Assembly (NCBI GenBank): GCA_037974335.1
Contig: CM075760.1
Coordinates: 23,793,538-23,857,537, forward strand
Length of the DNA: 64,000 nucleotides
Reading direction: 5' to 3'
From: Prionace glauca
Lineage: Eukaryota > Chordata > Chondrichthyes > Carcharhiniformes > Carcharhinidae
Part shown: positions 54,920 through 64,000 of the stretch, piece after piece
Position numbering within the stretch: position 1 is the first letter of the stretch
How the letters are laid out: each line of letters begins with the position of its first letter
Notes under the pieces: model-generated
Databases searched by the model: none
Told to the model about the DNA's origin: nothing
The model's input: only the letters and a program-made list of their open reading frames with translations
Translations under genes and position numbers: made by a program

Positions 54920-55548
54920 CATGATTCCAGGTTAATATGAGTATTGTTTCACTCCACAGGACAATTGGATTATTTCTCTCATAAAAACAATCTGGGCAGC
55001 TATTGTGTGAACCTGATGGAAACTGACCGCCTGTTCAAGGAGAGCGGGTTATTGAGGCACCAAGAGGCTGCTTCCGATCTAAGCCTCAGTTATTAACCTA
55101 ATCACCGCCACAAAGCTTTACACTAATCTACTCGCATTTAAATAATTTAATATAAGTTAAATATTCATTGTCAAAATGGTGCAAATATCTCAAAATTAAC
55201 AGTACAAGTATTATTCTACAAACACCATTTGCCAGGGGAGGTTCAGTTCTTCGCTCTATCGCCTGTGAAGCAGATGTTTTCACAATCCCAGTCTCACGAT
55301 GCATTCAGATGCGCCAGTGCAAACCGAGGGGAATGATGAAATGTGAGACATGCCGAATTTCGGATGAGATGTTTGTTTAGGGGCATCGACTACCCTCTCA
55401 GATCGGAGTTGCAGATCATAAGGACGCTATTTCGAAGACGAGCTGTGGAATCTCTCTTGCATCTAAAAACACTGTGGAGCATCAAGAAAGGTCAGATAAG
55501 TACACTATCATTCACTCAATTGCCCAAATTACTCAGTGACGCTGTGAG
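54920..55548. other. Gap: no gene recognised
   Basis: No V segment, repeat or RNA gene was identified. Confidence 0.4.
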
Positions 55549-55587
55549 AGTTTTTGTACAGGTTCAGCCCAGCTCTGTGTCTCTGTG
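55549..55587 (-). other. V13 recombination signal, 23-bp spacer
   Basis: Minus strand: heptamer CACAGAG (55587-55581), 23-bp spacer, nonamer ACAAAAACT (55557-55549); the same variant heptamer as V4. Confidence 0.92.
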
Positions 55588-56362
55588 GGTCTCAGTGCGC
55601 AGAAATACACCCCGGAGTCTCTCAGCTCTGTTTTAGACACTTTCAACGGGACGGTGCTCTTCACAAAATCAAACTCCGCAGAGAATCGGTCCCCAGGGAA
55701 TCTCTCTGTGTTCCCGTTGTATCTATCTCTCCGAAGCAGAAACTCCATGGACCCGCTGGGATACTGATAATACCAGAATATGTTCGGGTTGTTGCCTGTA
55801 GTTGTAAAGTTACAGAACAACTGAACATCATCTCTTTCACTCATTGTGACTGCAGACGGTGTCTGTGTAACAGAGTCTCCTCCACAATGTCCTGTAAGAA
55901 TTAAGAACAACATGAAATCAAACGATGTCAGTAAAATACGTTTATCCGACAAAATTGTCTTCTTGCCCTGAATTACAGCCCGATAAACAAATCGGCGTCA
56001 CTAAAGTTAAACATAGTTCCCACAGCTTAGGAACTGGAACTGGGAAGTGTTTGGATTGAATACTAATCTTTACATGAACGTACATTGACACTGTCTGTCG
56101 GGATCAGTCCCCCGCCTGCGTTTCATGTAACTTGAAAGAGAAACCAAATACTGTCCATAGGTTTTAAACTCCAGTGTTTGCCACAGGCCGTGTGGAGACA
56201 AAGCGGATCTGGTTAATTTACCAATCTTTGATCAATCTATTGTTACCTATGAGCTAATTTAATGAGTAACAAAGATGTGAAACACGGGTTTGTGCAACTT
56301 GTGAATTTACCGATTAACAGAGCAGCCGCAGTGAGGAATAAACACGAAGTAATGGGTGGCAT
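55588..56362 (-). CDS. V13: T-cell receptor V segment
   Basis: Minus strand: leader exon 56362-56311 (MPPITSCLFLTAAALLIG) with a GTAAAT donor; V exon from 55891 after a TTCTTACAG-type acceptor, in phase, with an intron of about 420 bp. The domain has VQLFC, IFWYYQYPSGSMEFLL and DSGVYFC with CALRP. It is a paralogue of V4, with shared leader, FR2 (SGSMEFLL) and signal. ATTGG lies upstream near 56465. Confidence 0.92.
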
Positions 56363-56639
56363 GTTTGCAGAGAGCTCCTGGCACAGCTAACAGCAATGGG
56401 CTGAAGCTCAAATTGATTCACTCAAGGGTTGAGCAGAGGGTGAGTAACGCCCACCGCTTCGCTGATTGGTTCATTGCCGACAGCGTCATTAGTTGGCATT
56501 CAATCATCTTCCAACTTATTCAACCAATGGCTTCAATCTCTTTGGATCTTCAATGTCTATACTGGGCGCGAGTTGAAGGAAGCAAAATGTAAACTTGGTA
56601 CTTTACAAGGAATAAACTAAAAAATAATCCTTTCACAAG

Positions 56640-57250
56640 TTCAATTTCATTGCAGTGTTAATGCAATCCTTTTGTAACACCGACAAATAAACATTAAAAC
56701 AAAAAAAAGTGAGAACAAGCTGCGGATGGCATTAAACTGAAACAGAATCCGAGGTTTCTGAACAAGGAAAGAGATTTCAGAACACAAGGAGGCACACGTA
56801 AACCTGCACACATAGAATTGTTGAGAACATAGTTCAAACACATGGATTCGTTCAGTGACTCGCCATAGTTTTAGTGTTAACCTCAGTGATAGTGTTTAAG
56901 AGAGACTGGGAAAGATGGGGAGGGAATGAGAGAGCACGATACTCGCCGGAGAATTGAGTAAATGGGAGTATTTTCTGTGGAGCAGCAATTCTGTTCAGAA
57001 GTGATTGTCAGACTTGTATCCAATCAAGGCAGGTTTGGAAAAGGTTGAAAAGGAGCAGAGACAATCGGCTCGCCCCTCAATGCGTGACTGGATGGCGGTA
57101 TTTCCTCTGATCTTTATGCGATTAGCAGACTGCGGTTTGAGCAGTCGACTGTGAGAGGATGCGATGGCTCATGCCAAACTGTAATGTGGATAATCTATGA
57201 GTAATTTTCAGAGACAAGAGGATAAATATTTGACCAGCAAATGGAAATTT
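56640..57250 (+). repeat. Direct duplication, copy 2
   Basis: Same-orientation copy of 26002-26600, with small indels. Noncoding. Confidence 0.8.
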
Positions 57251-57504
57251 TAAGAATATAAGATACATTGAATGCAAGTGCCGATAAAGAATAAGTGGAT
57301 AACCCATCAACCGAGATAGTACGTGAACAATAACCGAATGGTCTCTGTTAGTCTTGCTCGATGATTGCTGTTGGAGATGCCCTTGTCTAGGGAAGTGAAG
57401 TGTGTCATCACACATTGTGCATGTTGGTTTGGGAAATGGCTTCATGGGAATCAGGAGGCGCATCTCTCCTAGAGAGCAATCATTGTATGTAATTAGACTT
57501 TAAA

Positions 57505-57740
57505 AGTAAGTTGTGCAATTATACGGCTCTTCGCAATACCGAAGGACATTTCAAAACATTTTACAGCCAATGTTTTATTACAAGTGCACTCTCTATTGTA
57601 ACAGAGAAAGTACACGCAGAAAAAGAACTCAAACAGCAATTTGGCAATGAACAGGGAAATTGTTTTTTTGATGTTGATCCTGGGACAAACATTGGCCTGG
57701 GCATCAGGAATAACTCCCCTATCCCTCTATATATTTTATG
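57505..57740 (+). repeat. Diverged interspersed repeat
   Basis: ACATTTTACAGCCAATG, AACAGCAATTTGGCAATGA, TTTTTTTGATGTTGATCC, ACATTGGCCTGGGCATCAGG and AATAACTCCCC recall an abundant elasmobranch interspersed repeat I know from memory. The 89-codon frame over it is an artefact. Confidence 0.5.
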
Positions 57741-57744
57741 TACA

Positions 57745-58519
57745 ATTCACGATTACAATCAGTATTACATGACGGTTTAAAGTTGGCATTACAAAAATTG
57801 CAGTAAAATTCAATGACTTTCAGTACATTACAAAGCATTCTGAGTTTTTCTTAAAATTTACCGTCAAGACTTACATTTACTTTTTTTTGAAAAGTATTCC
57901 CTGATTCATTCTCTATCCATGTCTGATTCATATAAATTGAAACCATGTTTTAAGACAGACGCGAGTCCAGAGATATCCTATTTATTCACCAACTTTCAAA
58001 AAGAAATACTTGAAAAGAATGGGGCAAAAAGCCAGAAAGGATCCATTCGTATATTGCTCACACTGCTAGCTGCAAATTAAGGGATAGACGGTTTACTTCG
58101 TGACACTGACTACAGATAGGAACCAAGGCTCCGAATTCTGCTTCGACATCTAGTGAGCTATTCAGCTATGGAAGCCCCCTTACGTCTCTCTGTGCCTTCA
58201 AATCATACTCTATCTCTCGCAACCACCAATTATTTTCGTAATCATTCATTGCCCTCTCTCTCACTGCATCTCCCATTCCATCTCTGACTCTCGCATTCCC
58301 CCTCTCCCCATTATTCCGTCTACCTCTCCGACTCACTCTCTCCCTTCCTCAAACAGTCCTTTATTATTTCTTCCTCTTTCAAGTTCCCTTTCTGCTTTTC
58401 TCAAGTGCTGCCATGGGGTCTAATGAATAGGGGCAGGTAAGGGTTGAGGAGCCTCTGCCATTACCTCTTGAACATTTCGCTTACAAACCTTGAGCAAATG
58501 CACCCTCCCTTAATATTAG
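57745..58519. other. Gap with a pyrimidine-rich tract
   Basis: CT-rich sequence at 58200-58400; no gene or named repeat. Confidence 0.4.
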
Positions 58520-58880
58520 TGAAAGGAAGTGCGCTCCAAATGTGGCCAAGCCAAAGTCCTCTTCCATTACAGCAATGTGACCATTCTGTTGTAGCTCAAT
58601 TGCTTTGAAATGAAGGCCAAAATTGTGTTTTCCTTCTGGATTGCTGTCTCCAGCTGTAGGTTACGTGTCTATAGAAGGGCGGTGAGATATGGCTGCACAT
58701 CAGAATATAATTGATTCTCACCATTTAAGTGTATGATTTTATTGTTCTCTATTTTTCTTGCCAAAGTAAATAACCTCTTAATTTTTCTCAATATGTTCCT
58801 GTCGATGACTTTCTTACAAACACGCTCATGTTTCCCTGTTCCTTTTACTGCCCCTGTGTGTCTCGTCTTGCTTTGTTAAT
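58520..58880 (-). mobile_element. CR1-like LINE relic
   Basis: Reverse-strand remains: CCAAATGTGGCC, TTGCTGTCTCCAGCTGTAGG and TTGCCAAAGTAAATAACCTC correspond to the mid-RT region of CR1 elements. Confidence 0.6.
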
Positions 58881-59213
58881 GATAATGCTAAATAAGCACT
58901 ATCAGAAAAAATGGTAAAGTTAAATGGATTCCTTCTCTTTATTAATAGCATCCTATTGGATCACAGCGTTTCAGGACCGGTTTCTATCCCAACCCGGGAC
59001 AATAAATCCGGATCCAATCTCTTTTATAAGGACAGTGATGGCATTCGGTGTCAAGGTGCTTTTAATATCTGCCTGTGGCCTCACGATGTCGATCTGGGAA
59101 GACAGGAAGTGAGCTGAGAACACACTGAAACACGACAGCAGATTATAGAAGGCGAGGATTACAAAGAGTGTCTTCAAATATCGAGCAGCCCTTTTACAGA
59201 GCGGGCAGACAGA

Positions 59214-59671
59214 ATGCGACTACTCAGCATCTGGATTGTGTGGGGAACATTCCTGACAGGTAACTGTGGAGGAAAGATATTTCGTCCTTTCTCTAGTTTC
59301 CCAGGCATGGGATAAAGCAGCATTTGATCAGCTGCCAATGGTAACTTTTCTGTTCTTCTTTCAGATGGGGCTCATGCAGACACTGTCACTCAGTCTCTCT
59401 CATCAGATTCAAAGACAGAAGGAGAAGTGGTGACCTTAAACTGTAGCTATGAGACTGCAATGGGCAGTTATTGGTTATATTGGTACCGACAGTATCCAAG
59501 CACACAGCCCGAGTTTGTACTGCTGAAGAATACCAATAATTATGAAGAGAAAGCGGATTTTGCTAAAACACGTTTCTCCATGAAGCTCCAGATCGCGACC
59601 AAATTCATCAGTTTGACTATATCGAGTTTGCAGCTGACAGACGCTGCCGTGTATTACTGCGCTCTCAGCCT
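59214..59671 (+). CDS. V14: T-cell receptor V segment
   Basis: Leader exon 59214-59259 (MRLLSIWIVWGTFLTG) with a GTAACT donor joins in phase to the V exon at 59365 (after TTCTTTCAG). The domain has VTLNC, LYWYRQYPSTQPEFVLLK and DAAVYYC with CALSL. A nine-of-ten decamer match (AGTGATGGCA, 59034-59043) lies about 170 bp upstream, and an Ets-like AGGAAGTG near 59103. Frame and signal are intact. It is the last V segment on this side. Confidence 0.92.
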
Positions 59672-59710
59672 CACAGTGCTACAATACAGTCTCGCCCCTG
59701 TACAAAAACT
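59672..59710 (+). other. V14 recombination signal, 23-bp spacer
   Basis: Heptamer CACAGTG (59672-59678), 23-bp spacer, nonamer ACAAAAACT (59702-59710). Confidence 0.93.
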
Positions 59711-61067
59711 GTGTGTGGGAGCTCCTGTCTGTTGGGGTTTGTGTAGAATCTGGGACAGAAGCAGCCACAATGAGCAATACAGCTGTCAGCCGTTCCAACA
59801 CACACTGAGAAGAAACCACATTAACCTCAGGTCAAACTAACTCTCAACTGTTTCCCGGAGCGGCAGAGAAAATGGATCAATCTGCAGAATCGAATTGGAC
59901 AGACGGACACAGAGCAGAATCATATCTGAAGGTAGCCTGTCTAATCCTAGGCCTCAGAACTACTGTGATGCTAGTCATCTCTGTGCAAATTGTATGTCAG
60001 TGAATGGAAACTCCCAGACTGCAGCGGCTCATGTTCCAATAGGGAAAATTCATTAAGATATTTAAGATTGAGGATTAAAAGCCAGTTATGTTGGTGATCC
60101 CCATTAAATCAAGAACTAATTGAGAACGAATACTTAAGGAAACATTTTGAACCAAAATACACACTGAAGGGTCTATTCTTGAGATCGGTTTATTCGTCAT
60201 AGTCACTGCCCTGGGAAATATGCTCCCTGTATCTGAACCGATTCTTACCAAAAGCACACCCCAAATGAATATATGGTATAAACAAGCCACGTTCATGGGG
60301 CCCGGGAAACTCACATGGGTGATAGGAGAAAGGAGGTGAAGACAGAAGGCTGCCTTTGTGGCTGGAAGCCAGCATCCAATGGCGTTTCACAAGAACCTAT
60401 GCCGGTTCCCCCATTCTTCGTCATTTATATAAATTACATGGATGATTATGTGGGGTAGGATTGGTATCTTGAGATTAGATGTTTAAAAATGAATTTTTTT
60501 TCTACCTGCGATACCTGTAATGATTTTTGCCCGTTTCAGGAGTGTTATATCATGGGGCAGAAACAACCAAAACATATCTATGTGCGCACAGTCGTGACTT
60601 CAAACAGGCAGTCAGCACAAAATGGTCAGCTCCATGCTTTAAATCCAAGATGAATTTCATGTTTTCAGTCAGAATGAAACGGCTGAAATGTTAGATGCCT
60701 GTTTTTCTCCCTAACTCCTGGTGTACCTGATGCTGACAAACAATAGCAAAAGGTGCTTATGAAGTGTTGTTTATGAAATAACTTGTCTGCTGGTGTAACC
60801 ACTGGATTGACTGAGAAAATTGTGTAAGGCAGAAAATGTACACGCTTCATCACAGTATAATTAATGCATGGTCTCACTGCACTGTACAAGAGGGTTTTGT
60901 ATTAAGGCTTCCACTTTTCAAACAGCAAGTTGCTAGAAGTCAACCTAACAGCATGTTTTTGTGCCCTTGTTTATGTTTATGCCCCAGTATCTCTGTGTGA
61001 ATGGCCCTAATTTTGTGTGATCCACTGTATCTGTGTGTGCCCCAGTATCTGCTGTGCGCCTGTACGT
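59711..61067. other. Gap after the V array
   Basis: About 1.35 kb with no further V, D, J or constant exon recognised. Confidence 0.45.
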
Positions 61068-61140
61068 CTCTGTGGAGGAAGCCGGAACACCCGGCGGAAA
61101 CCCTTACAGAGACGGGGAGAATGTGCAAGCTCACTGCTAA
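61068..61140 (-). mobile_element. HE1-type SINE fragment
   Basis: GGAACACCCGGCGGAAACCC and GGGGAGAATGTGCAAGCTC in reverse orientation. Confidence 0.6.
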
Positions 61141-61439
61141 AACATTGCTGGCCACTAAAGCAACCATCCAACCAGGAAATCTGACCGCAGTGAATTGAAC
61201 TTCCGTAATCACCTTGAAATAATTTCAATTTATTTGGCCGACACTCACCCAGTCTTGGCTTAATCGAAGAAACGTCATTATTCATTAAAGCATATATAAA
61301 ATCAACCGCTTTAGAACATCTTTAGCATTTCGCATGATATAGTGCCTAATAGATCTTGATTTGATTTTGAATTGCTGACTGGGGAAAAAGAATATCGAAC
61401 TCTCTGCATTGTACAGAACAGCTTCAGTTGCTGGTTGTT

Positions 61440-61840
61440 TTCTTTAGAGCAGAGAAGGCTGAGGGGGGACATGATTGAGGCATATAAGATTACGAGGGGT
61501 GTGGACAGGGTGGATAGGAAGCAGCTGTATCCCTTATTTGAAGGGTCAATAATGAGGTGGGATCATTTTAAGGTGAGGGACAGGAGGTTTTGGGAGATTT
61601 GAAGAAAAATGTTTTCACCCAGAGGGTGGTGGGAGTCTGGAATTCACTGTCTGGGAGGGTAGTAGAGGCAGGAAACCTCACAACCTTTAAAAAGCACATG
61701 GATGAGTACTGGAATGTTTTGACAGTTCAAATACCATCAGCCAAGTGCTGGAAAATAGATTGGTGCAAATTTAGTATAGTTTTGTCAGTGCAGATTCGAT
61801 GGGCTGAAAGGCCCTTTCTGTACTGTATGACTCTATGACT
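61440..61840 (+). mobile_element. CR1-like LINE 3' end abutting ZNF-E
   Basis: C-terminal remains (RRLRGDMIEAYKITRGVDRV, FTQRVVGVWNSLSGRVVEA) lead to a tail with GATGGGCTGAAAGGCCC and TGTATGACTCTATGA. The tail ends within the last codons of ZNF-E, so it was inserted at the finger gene's stop. Confidence 0.85.
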
Positions 61841-62591
61841 TGTGAACTCGCTGGTGTTTCTGCAGTCGCGATGACTGAGTGAATCCCTTCCCACACACGG
61901 TGCAGGTGAATGGTCTCTCCCCAGTGTGAACTCGCTGGTGCATCCGCAGGGCAGATGATGATCTGAATCTCTTTCTGCAGTGAGAGCAGCTGAACGGTCT
62001 CTCCTCAGTGTGAATGCACTGGTGGGACATCATTAGCTGAGAGCTTTTGAAATCTCTCCCACAGTCAGAGCATTTAAAGGGTCTCTTCCTGGGTGTGAAT
62101 GACATTGTGCCTCAGCAAGTAGGGCAACTGACTGAAACCTTTCCCACACACAGCAAGTAAATGGCCTCTCCCCAGTGTGAACTAACTGGTGTCTCCGCAG
62201 ACCTGATGCCACACTGAATCCTTTCCCACACACAGAGCAAGTGAACGGCCTCTCCCCAGTATGAACTCGCTGATGGCTCTGCAAATCAATTAACTGAGTG
62301 AATCCCTTCCCAAACACAGAACAAGTGAAAGGTCTCTCCCCAGTGTGAAATCGATGGTGTCTCTGCAGACTGGGTAACCAAGTGAATCCTTTCCCACACT
62401 CAGAGCAAGTGAATGGCTTCTCCCCAGTATGAACTCGCTGGTGTCTCTAAATCAATTATCTGAGTGTATCCCTTCCCACACACAGAGCAGGTGAATGGCC
62501 TCTCCCCAGAGTGACTGCGCCGATGAATTTCCAGCTGAGATGGAAAACTGAATCCTTTCCCACAGTCCCCACATTTCCACGGTTTCTCCAT
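61833..62591 (-). pseudogene. ZNF-E: broken C2H2 zinc-finger gene
   Basis: From an ATG at 62591 ([18 protein letters not shown]) the minus strand carries about eight to nine finger remnants spread over three frames: 62591-62450, 62317-62110 and 62105-61833, so at least two or three indels separate them. The final finger ([19 protein letters not shown]) is intact, but the native stop codon has been replaced by the tail of the LINE at 61440-61840, which adds one Ser and a new stop. Best relative here is ZNF-D, by 5' flank. Confidence 0.85.
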
Positions 62592-62649
62592 GGGGCGGGT
62601 GTCCTTGTAACTCTCAAGGTTAAACAATCAGTTAAATCTCACACAGAAC

Positions 62650-62740
62650 ACGGGTACAGTCTCTCCCCGCTGTGAATGTTGCAATGTATTTTCAGGCTGT
62701 GTAACTGGTTAAAGTTCTTTCTGTACTCAGTGCACTGGAA
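62650..62740 (-). pseudogene. Degenerate finger module, third copy
   Basis: Minus strand: FQCTEYRKNFNQLHSLKIH, with the second Cys changed to Tyr, then an SGER-like linker. Related to 1925-2015 and 12885-12965. Confidence 0.6.
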
Positions 62741-62962
62741 CACTGACTTGGGTCTGACTTGTTTGTCTCGCTGCTTTTCCAGTCACACTGATGTTTAAAT
62801 TCTCCTGAAGCAGACAGAACAGAGAAACATTTCTTCTTCTAGATTCAAAGGTCAATGATGTTGTGGTCCTGATGAATTGAGTGACTCTGTCAGATGCTGA
62901 TGTGATGTTTCATTTGAGATTTCTGTCTGTAAATCCTCATCTTCTGATATCCTGTCAAAGGA

Positions 62963-63028
62963 AGTGAGTGAGTGAGTGAGTGAGTGAATGAGTGAGTGAA
63001 TGAGTGAGTTAGTGAGTGAGTGAGTGAT
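62963..63028. repeat. (GTGA)n microsatellite
   Basis: About 16 units of GTGA with a few GAAT and GTTA variants. Confidence 0.92.
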
Positions 63029-63669
63029 GGATGCCCCCGCATTGCCTCAAATCTTATAAATTGCCGCCCGCCCCCCAAACTTGCCCTAATCTAGTCCACC
63101 TGAATCAAATCAATCGTCAATCTCCTTCTCTCCAATAGACAACAATCCCAGCATCAGAAACCAGAAACTTCTGGCTAATTTGAACTTTTCAAAATAAAAC
63201 TTACTCCAAAGAAATCCCTCCATCTGTTTTAACGGAAATTTGTCAACGGTAAAAAAAATCTGTGTATTTTGCTTCTTAAAATTAAACATGTTTAGAAGAA
63301 ATTCTTCAACAGATTTCATCAACTTTTTTGGAAATTATTTTCACCATTCTGAACAATGGAATGTTTCCATGTTTCTTTTCGAGAAATTTCCAACTTTTCA
63401 AAAGGTAGCTTAAACTTTGCTGATTTTTCCCCCAATACTTTAACGAAAAATTGTCATTTAAAAAAGAAACTTTTTTTTTCAAAAGAAAAGTTTTTCAGTT
63501 TTTTTTTTAGTCAGCATTGTTTTTTGAAAAATAAGTAGGTAAGGTAAATATCTTCATAGAAGCTGATTGCATTTGGTCAACATTTCCCTGAATTGGTCTA
63601 AAATCAGTGAAAATATATTTTTCATCCACACAAATATGGACCTTTTGAACTAATGTTACAATAACATAG
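63029..63669. other. Gap: AT-rich, T-run-rich sequence
   Basis: Many A or T homopolymers of 6-10 bases between 63170 and 63530. No gene recognised. Confidence 0.5.
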
Positions 63670-63742
63670 CGAACCAGCCAGGAGTCGAACCTGGAATCTT
63701 CTGATCCGTAGTCAGACGCGTTATCCATTGCGCCACTGGCCC
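63670..63742 (-). tRNA. tRNA-Arg (anticodon ACG)
   Basis: The minus strand gives a full 73-nt cloverleaf: acceptor GGGCCAG pairing with CTGGTTC, D arm with TGGCGCAATGGATAACGC (A box), anticodon stem TCTGA/TCAGA around CTACGGA (anticodon ACG), and T arm with GGTTCGACTCC (B box). It reads CGU-type Arg codons. All stems pair, so it looks functional. It differs from the usual vertebrate sequence by about one base in the acceptor. Confidence 0.96.
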
Positions 63743-63903
63743 AGGGCGAAAACAGCTGCAGCACTATTTACATATCCGTCGGAAGCTTCAAAATTGGCAG
63801 AAACATGGTCAAAATATATTCGATTTAGTGAGGAAATGTTACAGAGTTGAAATTTTCTATTCTCACTCACAGTCATTCTGCTTTGCCTTGAATTGAGTTA
63901 AGC

Positions 63904-63979
63904 TGCTGTGCTGGGATTCGAACCCTGGTTCTCAAAGCTTCATTTTCTTCTCTGCGTTATCAGTCCAGCGTCAACAGCA
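63904..63979 (-). pseudogene. tRNA-like sequence, unclear identity
   Basis: A 76-nt minus-strand segment has a perfect six-pair acceptor (TGCTGT with ACAGCA) and a B box GGTTCGAATCC (63924-63914) with one T-stem mismatch. The D and anticodon arms fold poorly, so no anticodon can be called. It may be a tRNA pseudogene or the head of an old SINE. Confidence 0.45.
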
Positions 63980-64000
63980 TGACTGGAAACCGCACCCCTC

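Noticed and set aside
25500-61000. T-cell receptor D, J or constant segments
   Set aside because: No FGxG J frame with a 12-bp signal and no constant Ig exon could be seen; only V segments are supported.

Overview
The window looks like nuclear DNA of a cartilaginous fish, probably a shark. It carries tRNA-derived SINEs of the elasmobranch HE1 type, many 5'-truncated CR1-group LINEs whose 3' tails resemble those SINEs, Penelope-like retroelements, single-exon C2H2 zinc-finger genes of the HTGERPF type, and T-cell receptor variable (V) segments with 23-bp recombination signals. No species can be named from the sequence alone.

Region 1 (1-17 kb) is a zinc-finger neighbourhood. ZNF-A (minus, 13 fingers) and ZNF-B (plus, 7 fingers) are transcribed away from each other out of a CpG-rich promoter enclosed by a ~380-400 bp inverted repeat. 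ZNF-C is a broken plus-strand copy of ZNF-A buried in nested LINEs. ZNF-D (minus, 11 fingers) has its own CpG/NRF-1/YY1-like promoter near 16.7 kb, next to three tandem 74-bp repeats that each carry an AP-1 heptamer. Small orphan finger fragments lie between these genes.

Region 2 (17-25 kb) is mostly repeats: a 245-bp foldback element with a clean 13-bp target duplication, a tRNA-Glu pseudogene, two old LINEs, a Penelope-like 3' end, a V-segment stub and a young LINE.

Region 3 (25-60 kb) is a T-cell receptor V array, most like the alpha/delta locus: 14 recognisable V segments plus one stub and one orphan leader. Segments lie in both orientations, so rearrangement could proceed by inversion for some and by deletion for others. 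V1, V4, V6, V9, V10, V13 and V14 have an intact V exon and a 23-bp recombination signal with good nonamers. V2 has a weak nonamer and V8 a leader phase problem. V3, V5, V7, V11 and V12 are broken. V1 has its leader fused to the V exon with no intron. V6/V9, V4/V13 and V10/V12 are recent duplicates, the last pair inverted. Transposons have hit several: a LINE splits V12, a Penelope-like element replaces the 5' half of V5, and a SINE and a LINE sit upstream of V6 and V9. No D, J or C segment is seen.

Region 4 (60-64 kb) returns to a zinc-finger pseudogene (ZNF-E), a microsatellite, a good tRNA-Arg(ACG) gene and a weaker tRNA-like sequence. Zinc-finger genes of the same family therefore lie on both sides of the V array.
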